Positions 28,710-38,677 are shown, counted from the first letter of the stretch. The stretch is 64,000 nt of DNA from Nitrosomonas communis (GCF_001007935.1 NZ_CP011451.1:620001-684000), one strand, 5' to 3'. Numbers and translations are program-made. Notes: generated by a model not told the origin, from the letters alone.

Positions 28710-29678
28710 GTGCCAATCGAACGTATTAGGAGCTTTATTGCTCAGGACATGAGCGCTGTTGATGCTGTGATACGACAAAAGCTTCATTCTCAGGTCGCAC
28801 TTATTCATCAAATAGGTGAATACATCATTCATAATGGAGGCAAACGACTGCGCCCGGCACTGGTAATTTTATCTGCCGGTGTATTTAATTATTCCGGGCA
28901 GCATCATCACAGTCTCGCTGCCGTCGTTGAATTCATTCATACCGCTACACTATTACATGATGATGTCGTAGACGAATCACAGTTACGGCGTAATAAAGCA
29001 ACTGCCAATGCTTTATTTGGTAATGCATCCAGTGTATTAGTGGGAGATTTTCTTTATTCGCGCTCCTTCCAAATGATGGTGGAGGTCGATAATATGCGTA
29101 TTATGAAAGTTCTCTCTGATGCCACGAATATCATAGCCGAAGGTGAGGTATTACAATTACTAAATTGTAGAGATCCTGATGTAGAAGAAGAAAATTATCT
29201 ACGTGTTATTCGCTTTAAGACCGCCAAACTTTTTGAGGCCGCTGCACGTATTGGGGCCATTCTTGGCAACGCCACTCAATTTGAAGAAGAAGCTTTAGCA
29301 ATCTATGGAATGCACCTAGGCACGGCATTCCAATTGATCGATGATCTGCTGGATTATTCAGGCGATTACCAGGATACGGGCAAAAATCTTGGGGATGATC
29401 TTGCTGAGGGCAAACCCACCTTACCTTTAATTTATGCCATGCGCACAGGTTCAGACAAGCAGGCAAGTGTCATACGTGAAGCCATCAAATCAGGTGGAGC
29501 AAGCGGATTCCAAACGGTTCTAGAAATTATTCAGCAAACAGGCGCCCTTGACTATGCACAACAACGCGCGCAAAAGGAAGCTGAAATAGCGGCAGAAGCT
29601 ATCGCGAAATTGTCTGATTCTAGCTATAAGGAATGTTTGTTACAATTAGCTCATTTCGCTGTAACAAGAAATCATTAA
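28710..29678 (+). CDS. ispB: Octaprenyl diphosphate synthase (polyprenyl synthetase)
   Basis: The 322-residue trans-prenyltransferase builds the ubiquinone side chain. The first Asp-rich motif is LLHDDVVDESQLRR (about 81-94) and the second is LIDDLLDYSGD (about 208-218). The start is GTG with AAGGGG upstream. It is divergent from rplU, the common betaproteobacterial and gammaproteobacterial arrangement. Its product serves UbiA, encoded at 46.1 kb. Confidence 0.94.
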   Translation: MPIERIRSFIAQDMSAVDAVIRQKLHSQVALIHQIGEYIIHNGGKRLRPALVILSAGVFNYSGQHHHSLAAVVEFIHTATLLHDDVVDESQLRRNKATANALFGNASSVLVGDFLYSRSFQMMVEVDNMRIMKVLSDATNIIAEGEVLQLLNCRDPDVEEENYLRVIRFKTAKLFEAAARIGAILGNATQFEEEALAIYGMHLGTAFQLIDDLLDYSGDYQDTGKNLGDDLAEGKPTLPLIYAMRTGSDKQASVIREAIKSGGASGFQTVLEIIQQTGALDYAQQRAQKEAEIAAEAIAKLSDSSYKECLLQLAHFAVTRNH

Positions 29679-29775
29679 TGCTATATCAATTCGCTCCCTT
29701 TATTGCCATCACAATCAGTTGGAATAAAACTCAGCGTACGGCTGCACGTATGAATACAAATTTATAAGATGTTCA

Positions 29776-29852
29776 CGGGGTGTAGCTCAGCCTGGTAGAG
29801 TACTGCGTTCGGGACGCAGGCGTCGGAGGTTCAAATCCTCTCACCCCGACCA
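29776..29852 (+). tRNA. tRNA-Pro (anticodon CGG)
   Basis: The 77-nt cloverleaf has acceptor stem CGGGGTG/CACCCCG, D-arm GCTCAGCCTGGTAGAGT, anticodon stem CTGCG/CGCAG with loop TTCGGGA (anticodon CGG), T-arm GGAGG TTCAAAT CCTCT (approximately) and encoded CCA. It closely resembles E. coli tRNA-Pro(CGG). Confidence 0.97.
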
Positions 29853-30156
29853 ATCTTTATATACACAAGCGCTGGCAAAAGATTTGCATCCTCTTTCTAC
29901 CAAGTAAAAAAGTTGATCTGCGTCCATTTTATTACCACTGCTTGTGTTTCTTATCGATAAAGACAGGAAAATAAATTAAACTTGCAGGTTGGGCAAGTCA
30001 TACATTTTCATGTCGGCAAGTGACAAATAATCATTATTTCCCTGTTTTCTTTTATTCGCCTATTTTTATTTAATTTTTTTTCAAAATTCCATCTCGAAAT
30101 ACATTAACTAAATAGCCTTTTTTTATTTGCGAAAAAGCATCAACTTTGGAGTCATC
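29853..30156. other. AT-rich gap between tRNA-Pro and the ACP gene
   Basis: No gene or clear hairpin is seen. The sequence is very T-rich just before the ACP gene. An upstream in-frame ATG at 30127 adds ten residues but has no ribosome site. Confidence 0.4.
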
Positions 30157-30408
30157 ATGCAACATCTAGAAGAAGTCAAAAATATCTTGGCTAATGTCCT
30201 CAATTTAGGCGAGCGTAAACACTCACTTAGAGAAGATACTATTTTACTTGGAAATCTCCCTGAGCTGGATTCAATGGCAGTCGTCAATGTCATCACAGCA
30301 CTGGAAGAATATTATGATATTTCAATAGATGATGATGAAATAAGCGCTAATACCTTTGAAACACTTGGCAGCCTGACCCGCTTTGTTGAGCAGAAATTAT
30401 CATATTGA
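30157..30408 (+). CDS. Acyl carrier protein, stand-alone
   Basis: The 83 residues, from the ATG preceded by TTTGGAG, form a four-helix ACP with the phosphopantetheine site LDSMAV (Ser39). It differs from the fatty-acid-synthesis AcpP (usually around 78 residues, with DSLD), and no fab genes adjoin it. Similar isolated ACPs in betaproteobacteria occur near exosortase/PEP-CTERM or exopolysaccharide loci, but none of those genes is seen here. The partner enzyme is unknown. Confidence 0.85.
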   Translation: MQHLEEVKNILANVLNLGERKHSLREDTILLGNLPELDSMAVVNVITALEEYYDISIDDDEISANTFETLGSLTRFVEQKLSY

Positions 30409-30642
30409 AATCGCTAGAAAATCCTCCCTTTGCTTTTTATCTGCAAACCGAGCAGGAAAAGCGTGCTTATCTTCATTATTAATCCGCTCTATCATTTAAC
30501 TATTGTGGTTAAGTAGCCAAGATAATTGATCAATTTTTGTAATGAAATAGATGTCTGCTCCTCTAATGGTGAGTAGACCGAGGGAATCTCGCTTCACTTT
30601 CTCAAGACTCCGATAAACCCTTTCTATGTGCCGGGTTCAAAC

Positions 30643-31779
30643 TTATGGCGCCGTTGCTCGCGTCAACCTGAGCAATTTTCCATTCTCCTCATCAGTTAAC
30701 AGATAAATCGCACCATCCGGCCCTGCTGCAACATCGCGAATCCGTGCGCTATCTTTCAATAATTTTTCATCACCCAGAACATTCTTCCCATTGACTATCA
30801 ACCGGGCCAGATGCTTGCCGGCCAATGCCCCAACAAATAAATTACCCTTCCATTCCGGGAACATATTGCCTTGATAAAACATCATGCCAGAAGGAGCGAT
30901 AGAAGGTGTCCAGTAATAAATCGGCTCTTCAAATCCTCGCTCGGCATGCTCCTTTTTGATGGGTACCATCCAGTAGTGAATGCCATAACTGGCTAGTGGC
31001 CAGCCATAATTCTTGCCGGGTTTGGGAATATTGATTTCATCTCCTCCACGGGGACCATGTTCATGAATCCATAATTCTCCGGTACCAGGATGAATGGCAG
31101 CTCCTTGAATATGCCGATGACCGTAGGACCAGATTTCAGGTTTGGCCCGGGGGTCCCTGACAAAGGGATTGTCAGAGGGCACAGAGCCATCACTACGTAT
31201 TCTGACCAGTTTACCGAGATGATTATCGAGTTGCTGAGCTTGGTCCATATATTTGAAACGTTCACCAAGCGTCACAAAAAGATTGCCATCCGGCGCAAAT
31301 ACCAGCCGAGACCCAAAATGCTTATTACCGTCTGTTTTGGGCTGTTGACGGAAGATCACTTGTAGATTTTCCAGTGCCATATCGACCAGTTTTGCTCTGG
31401 CAACAACAGTGCCGGCCTTATCGGCTTGTGATTCCGCATAGGAAAAATAAATGAGATGGTTTTTGGAAAAATCGGGATCCAGCGCCAAACCCAGCAACCC
31501 GCCTTGATCCTCAGCAAACACGGCGGGCACACCCTTGATAGGCGCGGATAATTTGCCATCGGTCGATACGATACGAAGCTGTCCTATACGCTCAGTTAAC
31601 AGTATTTGCCCATCAGGCAGAAATACCATACTCCAGGGATGATTTAATCCATTAACCAAGACATGCACATCGAATTTCACCTGGGAAGATTGAGCATATG
31701 CCGTGGAAAAGAAATAGGGACTGCTTGAAGCAAATAAAGCGAACAGCTTGATTATCAGCATAATACGAGTCATTTTCAT
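30643..31779 (-). CDS. PQQ-dependent sugar dehydrogenase family protein (soluble, periplasmic)
   Basis: The 378 residues have a signal peptide (ending STAYA near 29) and a six-bladed glucose/sorbosone dehydrogenase beta-propeller. Motifs are GLNHPWSMVFLPDGQILLTE, then EDQGGLLGLALDPDF, GSRLVFAPDGNLFVTLGER, YGHRHIQGAAIHPGTGELWI and EHGPRGGDEINI. Relatives such as YliI oxidise aldoses through PQQ. Whether this organism makes PQQ cannot be judged here. It stands in the same direction as the upstream TonB receptor gene, 34 nt after it, so they may be cotranscribed. Confidence 0.88.
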   Translation of the reverse strand: MKMTRIMLIIKLFALFASSSPYFFSTAYAQSSQVKFDVHVLVNGLNHPWSMVFLPDGQILLTERIGQLRIVSTDGKLSAPIKGVPAVFAEDQGGLLGLALDPDFSKNHLIYFSYAESQADKAGTVVARAKLVDMALENLQVIFRQQPKTDGNKHFGSRLVFAPDGNLFVTLGERFKYMDQAQQLDNHLGKLVRIRSDGSVPSDNPFVRDPRAKPEIWSYGHRHIQGAAIHPGTGELWIHEHGPRGGDEINIPKPGKNYGWPLASYGIHYWMVPIKKEHAERGFEEPIYYWTPSIAPSGMMFYQGNMFPEWKGNLFVGALAGKHLARLIVNGKNVLGDEKLLKDSARIRDVAAGPDGAIYLLTDEENGKLLRLTRATAP

Positions 31780-31813
31780 TCCTTCCTTATTGATGGTAAG
31801 AGTGAATAAAGCA

Positions 31814-33901
31814 TCAAAACGGCGTCATCCGGATGCGCAGCCCACCAAACACATTGAGGGGTGGACCTGGTTCAAAGAAACGACCAGCTGCAGCATTGAT
31901 GCGCGTATTCGCATTGTAGCGCTCATCGAACAAATTATTAATGCCAACAAATACCGAACCCTCGAGCCAGCGATGTTTCTTTTCCCACCCCAACAATAAT
32001 TGCCCCAGGTTATAGGCAGAGTTGGTGACAGTATTGATATCATTCACAAAAAATTCCCCTACCCGATGGACATGCAGTTGCCCAAATAGGCCAGAGGGAT
32101 GGGTGTAACGTACTCTCCCCTCCCATCTATGTTTTGGTAATCCCGGAAATTCATTGCCTTTCAGATCGATATTATCGACGACATAATGCTCAAACTGGAA
32201 ATCCGAATAAGTGTAGGCGACTTCACCTTGCAGCCCATGCCATACTGGCGTTGCCAGACGGGTTTCCACCCCTAGTCTACGCGATTTTCCTGCATTACGA
32301 AAAAAAGCGCGGCCTGGAGATTCGGCTAATTCAAAGGGAGTGATTTCATTACGGGTATGGATATGGAAAAAGGTGGCTTCATACGCAAAGCCAGCAGGAT
32401 TGCCACGTAATCCAATTTCCTTGCTCAAGGAAGTCTGGGCTTCAAGGTTATTATTGAATCCTCCCATCCCTGCCGGGTTGTTGATCAATTCTGTAGTGGT
32501 AGGGGCTTCGAATACGGAGGCGATATTGCTATAAATCTGATGGGTATCCAGCAAGCGATACACAAGCCCCGCTGTACCACTCGCTTGAGAAAGTGTTCTA
32601 GTGCCTGATTGATCGCTATCCGAAAGAAATACATCTTTTACCCGATATTGCAGCCAATCCCAGCGTCCACCCGTCACGAAATCCAATTTATCGCTAATAC
32701 TCCATTCATTCCGCAAAAACGGCCCGACATTCTGTACGCGTTCAATTTGATCCAGATTCAACGCGCCCCGAACGCCAAAAAGGTTATTAAAGCGTCGCCG
32801 ATCATCATTCTGGATGGCATAGTCAACACCAGCCAGCAAGCGATTGGCGCGCTTCAGCAAAGTATGATTGCTCACAAACTGGGCTGTCAATCCTCCAGTC
32901 CAGCGATCGAATTCGACCTGACCACCGTTGTTAAAGGGTAATAAATTCTGGAAATCGCGGTGTAACACATGAGCAACAATGGTTAACATCTGATTAGCAG
33001 ATGGGCTTTTCCGGTAGCGCACGGCGAATTGTTCCTGACGGATAGCTTCACTGGCGTTATATAACTGATTATTGATTGCCGCCTGTTTCGGATTGGCATT
33101 CACTTCAGCGAGCGTTAAGGCCCCTGGATCTTTCGAATCGGGGGAATAAAACTCATGCATTAAAATCATCCAGTCGGAATCAGGTGAAGGTTGGAAATTC
33201 AATTTGACTTGGGAAAATAAATTTTCCATGCTGCTGTGATCGCGCCAGCCCTTCTGCTGAAGATATGATCCAAACAATCCATAGTCAAAATTTGACATCC
33301 GTCCCCCTGCGTACAATTCCGATTTCAAATAACCGAACTGACCCAAAACCAGACGTGGCATCACTTCAAACTTTTCGCGGGGTGAGCGTGTGGTAATGCT
33401 GATCATACCACCGGAAGCATTGCCATATAGCGAAGCTGATGGGCCTCGTAAAATTTCCATACGTTCGATTAAGGCTGGATCGATGGCATCGAGCTGTGTC
33501 TGACCATCAGGTAAAGTCTGCGGAATATCATCGACACGCAACTGGATACCCCGCACGCCAAACGGTGAACGCGCACCAAAGCCACGGATGGCTATCCGTA
33601 AATCTTGTGTAAAATTATATTGATTCTGAAAAAAAACACCGGGCGTGCCATGCGCAAATTCATCCAACGTGGCGCCAGGTTGAAGATCAGTATATTTACT
33701 CCGCTCAATATGGGAAATTGCCTCGGGTAGTTGCTCAGGTTTTTTTTCTGTGCGCGTGGTAGTCACAGTAATAGGCGCAAAAGGGGTAAGTTCGGGTATT
33801 TTGGATTGTTGTGCCTGGGCTAGAACAGGCGTGATGAAGGAACCAATGAGGATGGAATGGATCACTAAGCTGCTGTTCGAGCGTATGCCACAAGCTAACA
33901 T
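31814..33901 (-). CDS. TonB-dependent outer-membrane receptor
   Basis: The 695 residues have a signal peptide (ending VLAQAQ), a TonB-box-like ITVTTTR, and a plug domain (about 55-180) with RIAIRGFGARSPFGVRGIQL and the typical IERMEILRGPSASLYGNASG. A 22-strand barrel follows, ending in the aromatic-rich GGLRIRMTPF with a C-terminal Phe. The plug resembles ferric citrate (FecA-like) receptors, but no anti-sigma/sigma pair or Fur box was recognised. The substrate is unknown, most likely an iron chelate. Confidence 0.9.
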   Translation of the reverse strand: MLACGIRSNSSLVIHSILIGSFITPVLAQAQQSKIPELTPFAPITVTTTRTEKKPEQLPEAISHIERSKYTDLQPGATLDEFAHGTPGVFFQNQYNFTQDLRIAIRGFGARSPFGVRGIQLRVDDIPQTLPDGQTQLDAIDPALIERMEILRGPSASLYGNASGGMISITTRSPREKFEVMPRLVLGQFGYLKSELYAGGRMSNFDYGLFGSYLQQKGWRDHSSMENLFSQVKLNFQPSPDSDWMILMHEFYSPDSKDPGALTLAEVNANPKQAAINNQLYNASEAIRQEQFAVRYRKSPSANQMLTIVAHVLHRDFQNLLPFNNGGQVEFDRWTGGLTAQFVSNHTLLKRANRLLAGVDYAIQNDDRRRFNNLFGVRGALNLDQIERVQNVGPFLRNEWSISDKLDFVTGGRWDWLQYRVKDVFLSDSDQSGTRTLSQASGTAGLVYRLLDTHQIYSNIASVFEAPTTTELINNPAGMGGFNNNLEAQTSLSKEIGLRGNPAGFAYEATFFHIHTRNEITPFELAESPGRAFFRNAGKSRRLGVETRLATPVWHGLQGEVAYTYSDFQFEHYVVDNIDLKGNEFPGLPKHRWEGRVRYTHPSGLFGQLHVHRVGEFFVNDINTVTNSAYNLGQLLLGWEKKHRWLEGSVFVGINNLFDERYNANTRINAAAGRFFEPGPPLNVFGGLRIRMTPF

Positions 33902-34089
33902 AGCTAATTTGCTTTTTCCTCACGTTATGAATCGGGTTATCTTATTAATCGACAGTAAGATTTTTTGTTCAGTTTTTGACGATTACTTCCATTTTACGCC
34001 GATGTCTCTATTCAACAATAAAATCGCAGGGTTCATTCTTTGGTGGATAAACCAACAATGTCACGCAACAGCTGGGTAGTACGAAAAAT

Positions 34090-34470
34090 TTGAACAAGCT
34101 ATCTACCTTCTCCTTTGCAGCCAGAATCAGAAGTTTTAGCTACGCATTATCAGGCATAGCTGTATTGATAAAGAGTCAGCATAATTTTTGGATTCACCTT
34201 CTTGCTACCACTCTGGTCATCAGCTGTGGGCTGTTTTTTCAGATTGATCCTATTGAGTGGTGTCTCGTCATTTTAGCTATCTTAGCGGTGTTTGTTGCAG
34301 AAGCTTTAAATACTGCCATCGAATTTTTATGCGATGCTGTTTCACCCGCTCCGCATCCCCTCATTCAAAAATCCAAAGATGTGGCTGCAGGTGCTGTGCT
34401 GATCAGCGCCATTGGTGCCATCATCATTGGTTTAATTATATTTCTGCCTTATTTTAAAGCTTACTTATGA
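34090..34470 (+). CDS. dgkA: Diacylglycerol kinase family protein
   Basis: The 126-residue membrane protein has three helices and the diagnostic EALNTAIEFLCDAV (about 75-88), in which the Glu/Asn residues bind Mg-ATP. It phosphorylates diacylglycerol or undecaprenol. The start is TTG at 34090, as no ATG or GTG lies before the conserved region; the ribosome site is weak, so expression may be low. Confidence 0.9.
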   Translation: MNKLSTFSFAARIRSFSYALSGIAVLIKSQHNFWIHLLATTLVISCGLFFQIDPIEWCLVILAILAVFVAEALNTAIEFLCDAVSPAPHPLIQKSKDVAAGAVLISAIGAIIIGLIIFLPYFKAYL

Positions 34471-34567
34471 CTATTTTTTAATTAAGAGCGCGCCTCTAAA
34501 AATTCAAAATTCTAAACAAGACAAGGCAAGAACAAAAAATGTTGACGCAGCCTATACCGGATAGGTC

Positions 34568-34665
34568 ATTCCATTTCCCAATCAAACATGACGCGAAAGT
34601 GAGCCGCAGACCGCATCAATAATATGGGCAAGATGGATTCGGCAAGGATCTTGTTAAAATTTAAT
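34568..34665. repeat. Interspersed TIR element, copy 5 (right end eroded)
   Basis: The left TIR ATTCCATTTCCCAATCAAAC and the core up to AATATGGGCAAG are clear. The right half diverges (GATTCGGCAAGGATCTTG). It lies between the convergent dgkA and yjbQ genes. Confidence 0.7.
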
Positions 34666-34700
34666 GATTCTAGAGGTAGTTTTTAACATTATCGATGGCA

Positions 34701-35120
34701 TTATTCACCATGAATGGTAATAATCAGGCTTCTGCTTCCTCCATGATTACGGTGCTCGCCCAGGTAAATTCCCTGCCATGTGCCTAAATTGAGTCGGCCA
34801 TTGCTGACAGGAATCAACAAGCTGCAACCTAACAAACTGGATTTTAGATGGGCTGGAAGATCATCGCTTCCTTCATCCCTATGCCGGTAATAAGGTGCTT
34901 TCTCAGGTACGGTATGATTGAAGTAATCTTCAAAATCCTGGCGCACGGCCGGATCTGCATTTTCATTAAGGGTTAACGAAGCAGAAGTATGCTGAAGCAA
35001 AATATTCATGATCCCTATCCTGATCTGCCTTAATTCCGGTAGCTGTTGCAATATTTCATCAGTCACCAGGTGAAAGCCGCGTATGCGGGCTCTAAGATAA
35101 AGTTGTTTTTGTATCCACAT
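34701..35120 (-). CDS. YjbQ/UPF0047 family protein
   Basis: The 139-residue protein has the family core [20 protein letters not shown], then [20 protein letters not shown] and [16 protein letters not shown], with conserved His residues placed for metal binding. YjbQ proteins show weak thiamine-phosphate synthase activity in vitro; the physiological role is unclear. Monocistronic. Confidence 0.9.
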   Translation of the reverse strand: MWIQKQLYLRARIRGFHLVTDEILQQLPELRQIRIGIMNILLQHTSASLTLNENADPAVRQDFEDYFNHTVPEKAPYYRHRDEGSDDLPAHLKSSLLGCSLLIPVSNGRLNLGTWQGIYLGEHRNHGGSRSLIITIHGE

Positions 35121-35249
35121 AAAATAGTTATCCTATTTCTTGAAATTATGCAGTTTCTTTCAATCTCGGGCAGCAGTATTTTTGAGCTGACAATATTCCC
35201 TATGGTAGCGATACTCAATCCAGCTCTGTAAAAATTTTGCTCTTGTATC

Positions 35250-35363
35250 ATTCCATATCTGAATCAAAACTAACTTTGTCGGCTAACCTTGCTTGCGGCC
35301 TTGCCGCATTATTAACACTGTCTGCGGCTCGCCATCGCGTTATGTTTGATTAAGAAATGGAAT
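35250..35363. repeat. Interspersed TIR element, copy 6 (long form, inverted)
   Basis: This 114-bp copy is reversed, with internal block GCTAACCTTGCTTGCGGCC. Its right end, TTTGATTAAGAAATGGAAT, is well kept. It lies in the divergent region between yjbQ and the histidine phosphatase gene, ending 57 nt before the latter's ATG. Confidence 0.85.
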
Positions 35364-35419
35364 AGGACCAATTCAGGTAAACTACCCCATCAAAAAATAC
35401 TACCATTAAAGTTTTTCTT

Positions 35420-36013
35420 ATGACAGAAACTGTTATTGATTTGATTCGTCATGGCGAGCCTGTTGGCGGACAGCGTTATCGAGGTCACAACATTGATGAT
35501 CCGCTCAGTGAAAAAGGCTGGTCTCAAATGTGGAATGCAGTGGGTGAATATAACGCATGGGAGCAGATTATCACCTCTCCGTTACAACGCTGCCAGGCGT
35601 TTGCACGCGCACTCGGAGAGCGTCACGGCATAGACGTTACTGTTGAGCATCGATTTAAAGAGGTGGGATTAGGTGCGTGGGAAGGGCTTAGCCACCAAGA
35701 AATTAAAACAAGCAAACCTGATGAGTTTCAGTCCTTCCTGAGAAATCCGGTAACACATCGACCTCAAGGTGCAGAAGCACTGGATGATTTCATCAATCGA
35801 GTCAGCTCAGCCTATGACGAAATTGTAGAGCACTCTCAAAGTAAGCATTATCTCATCGTTGCACATGCAGGGGTGATTCGTGCAGTCATTGCACGAACCA
35901 TCCTTGCACCACCGGCTGGCTTCTATCGAATTAAAGTGAGTTACGGCGGAATTACCCGCATTCGGCGCACAGAAACAGGTGAAATGCTGGAGTTTCTGAA
36001 TGGAGCTCTCTAA
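35420..36013 (+). CDS. Histidine phosphatase family protein
   Basis: The 197-residue protein belongs to the phosphoglycerate-mutase-like superfamily. The catalytic motif is LIRHGEP (phospho-accepting His11) and the second His is in LIVAHAGVIRAV. Mid-domain signatures are SPLQRCQAFARAL and FKEVGLGAWEGLS. CobC and GpmB belong to the same group; with no cobalamin genes nearby the substrate is undetermined. Confidence 0.88.
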   Translation: MTETVIDLIRHGEPVGGQRYRGHNIDDPLSEKGWSQMWNAVGEYNAWEQIITSPLQRCQAFARALGERHGIDVTVEHRFKEVGLGAWEGLSHQEIKTSKPDEFQSFLRNPVTHRPQGAEALDDFINRVSSAYDEIVEHSQSKHYLIVAHAGVIRAVIARTILAPPAGFYRIKVSYGGITRIRRTETGEMLEFLNGAL

Positions 36014-36089
36014 CTGAAATAAACAATCCTGAAAGTCCAGCTGGACGAAATAGTACGAGTGGTGCTCCAGGTACAAGACCAGGCACTTT

Positions 36090-36824
36090 TTATTTTGCCA
36101 AGGAGGAATCGATCCAGCCGTGTCTGGCGAAGTATTTTTCTAGCTCTATCGCTATCTTATCAGCCATACTCCTGGCTTGCTGTGCCGAAGCCGACTTGTA
36201 AGCTTTACCAGCTCCCAGTGCTACATTGGTGGAAACTACTGCCGTTGTACCTGCTCCTGCCGCGACACCAGCCGGACCCAAGACAGCCGCCCCAGGCATG
36301 TTGCCGCTTTCCGAATGGGCGTCAAAAGCAATCAGCTCTTCAATACCAGACTCTTTCTGTGCTAAGACCCGTACATGGCTATCAAGCGAAGACTTACCCG
36401 CACCTAAACCAATCACGGTACGACGCAAGCGATTACCTTCGTTTATGTCAATAAATTCTCCGGTAATGATAATTGCATCTTTGCTGATCGGTGTATGGGC
36501 CGTAGCGCGTACAGGGTTCAAACCCATAGCCGCTATTTTTATCATCAGCTCTGCAGCCAAAGCATCGGCCACTTCCCGCCCTATCTGAACTTGTTCCGCT
36601 GTTTGATTACTGCCTGCCAGGCTCCTGCCAATCCTTGCAAACAGAGCAGAATTTTGTTTAATATCTTCGGGGTGCACTGCAAACTCATAAATTAATACTG
36701 TTTCTGGTTTGGATAGATTGAAAAAGGGAGGCTCGTTCGCAATCCGTGTGGTATGTTGAGCGCAGCCAGTGACTAGCAAAGCAATGATTATGGTCATGAG
36801 ACCTTTACCAAACATTATCTTCAT
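36090..36824 (-). CDS. DUF4410 domain lipoprotein
   Basis: Starting at ATG 36824, with GGGG about 10 nt upstream, the protein begins MKIMFGKGLMTIIIALLVTG and continues CAQH, a lipobox whose Cys would be acylated. A longer in-frame start at 36875 would bury this signal. The body has a DUF4410-like pattern, with LIYEFAVHPEDIKQNSALFA, then VADALAAELMIKIAAMGLNP, IITGEFIDINEGNRLRRTVI and GLGAGKSSL. The function is unknown. Confidence 0.8.
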   Translation of the reverse strand: MKIMFGKGLMTIIIALLVTGCAQHTTRIANEPPFFNLSKPETVLIYEFAVHPEDIKQNSALFARIGRSLAGSNQTAEQVQIGREVADALAAELMIKIAAMGLNPVRATAHTPISKDAIIITGEFIDINEGNRLRRTVIGLGAGKSSLDSHVRVLAQKESGIEELIAFDAHSESGNMPGAAVLGPAGVAAGAGTTAVVSTNVALGAGKAYKSASAQQARSMADKIAIELEKYFARHGWIDSSLAK

Positions 36825-37124
36825 CAAAGCACCCCGCTTGTTTGATTGGAGAACAAAAAGATCCTTCACTCCCACTGCCTAGTTTTGAGTACTATGCCAA
36901 CAGTAAGCCATATCGTCAAGCTATGTCCTTGCTTTTTTTGAGTAAATGGAAATCAGTGAGAACGCACTTACCTTCTATTGATACGGAACCATTACAGGAG
37001 ATTGACCTATCCCAAGCTAATAAAGGCTAATAAAGATGAGATTTTCGAGGTAATATATTTCAAGTTGCTTGAATAAACACGGGTGATAAGTTTTTAGCGT
37101 GCATCTTTCTTATCAGGAGCTCCC

Positions 37125-38303
37125 ATGAAACATCACAAATACCTTATTGTCGGTGGCGGAATGACTGCCGATTCAGCTCTTCACGGCATACGCCAGGTTG
37201 ACCCAAACGGTACCATCGCCATGATCTGTGAAGAATTACATTCACCCTATGATCGCCCCCCACTCACCAAATCATTATGGAAAGGCGCGGCATTTGAATC
37301 CATCTGGCGTAGCCAACATGATATGAATGTGGCTGTCCACATAGGCAAAAAAATTGTCACGCTTGATCCAACCAAGAAGATCGCCATCGATAATGTTGGA
37401 AATATTTATACCTATGAAAAGCTGTTACTCGCCACTGGCGGATCAGTTCGACGATTACCCTATTTAGATGAGAATGTCATCTACTTTAGAACGGTAGATG
37501 ATTACCAGAAGTTACGCGAACTATGCGAGCAGGGCTCCGATTTTGTGGTCATCGGTGGGGGGTTCATCGGTTCAGAAATTGCTGCTGCCCTTGCCATGAA
37601 TAATAAACACGTCACCATGATTTTTCCTGCAAAGAGTATTGGCGCACGTATTTATCCTCAAGCCCTCTCAGAATATTTGAATAGCTATTATCGAGAAAAA
37701 GGCGTCACCCTCCATGCAGGCGACACGGTCAAAACCATTCGTAAAGAAGGCAGCAAAATAAGTGTGATGACAGAGAATGGTATGGAAATCACGGCGGATG
37801 GCATTATAGCTGGACTTGGAATTCAACCTAACATTGATCTTGCCAGGCAAGCTGGACTCGCCATCGATAATGGAATTGTCGTCGACGAATGCCTGCGCAC
37901 GAGTCATCCTGATATTTATGCTGCAGGTGACGTAGCCAATTTCTATAGCCCTTTGCTGGAAAAACGAATACGGGTAGAGCATGAAGACAACGCAAATGTC
38001 ATGGGAAAAATCGCTGGCGAAAACATGGCTGGTCAATCAAATCCTTACCATTACCAACCTTATTTCTACTCTGATCTATTTGATTTGGGATATGAAGCGA
38101 TAGGCGAGCTTGATGCTAGCCTCGATATCGTTGCAGACTGGAAAGAACCCTTTCACAAAGGTGTAATCTACTATTTGCAAAATAAACAGGTACGCGGTGT
38201 ACTGCTATGGAATACATGGGGTCAGATTGAGGCAGCCACTCAATTGATTGCCGAAAAAGCTGAACACACCCAGGAAACTCTGTCAGGACGAATAAGCGAT
38301 TAG
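37125..38303 (+). CDS. FAD-dependent NAD(P)H oxidoreductase (ferredoxin-reductase/AIF-like)
   Basis: The 392-residue flavoprotein has an FAD Rossmann loop IVGGGMTADSALHGI (8-22), YDRPPLTKSLWKG, the NAD(P) loop VVIGGGFIGSEIAAALA (about 141-157) and the second FAD site IYAAGDVANF. No redox-active CxxC pair is present, so it resembles rubredoxin/ferredoxin reductases or AIF rather than disulfide reductases. A good AGGAG ribosome site precedes the ATG. No ferredoxin or oxygenase gene lies beside it, so its electron acceptor is unknown. Confidence 0.88.
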   Translation: MKHHKYLIVGGGMTADSALHGIRQVDPNGTIAMICEELHSPYDRPPLTKSLWKGAAFESIWRSQHDMNVAVHIGKKIVTLDPTKKIAIDNVGNIYTYEKLLLATGGSVRRLPYLDENVIYFRTVDDYQKLRELCEQGSDFVVIGGGFIGSEIAAALAMNNKHVTMIFPAKSIGARIYPQALSEYLNSYYREKGVTLHAGDTVKTIRKEGSKISVMTENGMEITADGIIAGLGIQPNIDLARQAGLAIDNGIVVDECLRTSHPDIYAAGDVANFYSPLLEKRIRVEHEDNANVMGKIAGENMAGQSNPYHYQPYFYSDLFDLGYEAIGELDASLDIVADWKEPFHKGVIYYLQNKQVRGVLLWNTWGQIEAATQLIAEKAEHTQETLSGRISD

Positions 38304-38335
38304 TTATTACGCTTTTGTCAGTATTGACCTGATTA

Positions 38336-38448
38336 ATTCCATTTCTAAATCAAAACTGATTTTATCAGCCAAATTTTGCTTGTTGCCTTGCCGTATGATT
38401 GATGCTGTCTGCGGCTCGCCTTCGCGTCGTGTTTGATTGAAATGGAAG
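38336..38448. repeat. Interspersed TIR element, copy 7 (long form, inverted)
   Basis: This 113-bp copy is reversed, with an intact left TIR (ATTCCATTTCTAAATCAAAA) and a right TIR missing a few bases. It lies between the ends of the convergent FAD oxidoreductase and ABC ATPase genes, 32 nt past the former's stop. Confidence 0.87.
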
Positions 38449-38677
38449 AGCATCTTGCGTAGATGCCTTGTACGCCAGAGAATAAAAATCCTGGAAGGAA
38501 TTTCCAGGATGTTGCACGCTACCTTTAGTTGGCGATGCCGCTGCAAGTACCAATCTGGCGCTGCCATTGATGGCAGGGAACATCCTTGTGGCCTTATCGC
38601 ACCCTGCGCATTTGACTTACCACATGCTCCACCGCATCTAGCTGCGGCTTCTGGGACCAATTACAGTGTCTCAACCT

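Noticed and set aside
30540..30642. Possible group II intron or mobile-element tail downstream of the ACP gene
   Set aside because: The stretch looked vaguely familiar, but I could not identify a reverse-transcriptase frame, domain V structure or boundary.
33902..33980. Fur box upstream of the TonB-dependent receptor
   Set aside because: No stretch matches the 19-bp consensus well enough.
36842..37030. 62-residue frame between the DUF4410 and oxidoreductase genes
   Set aside because: It overlaps the start region of the DUF4410 gene on the other strand and matches nothing I recognise.
38307..38660. 117-residue minus-strand open frame
   Set aside because: Much of it translates the TIR element (copy 7) and it overlaps no known family; it is not a gene.
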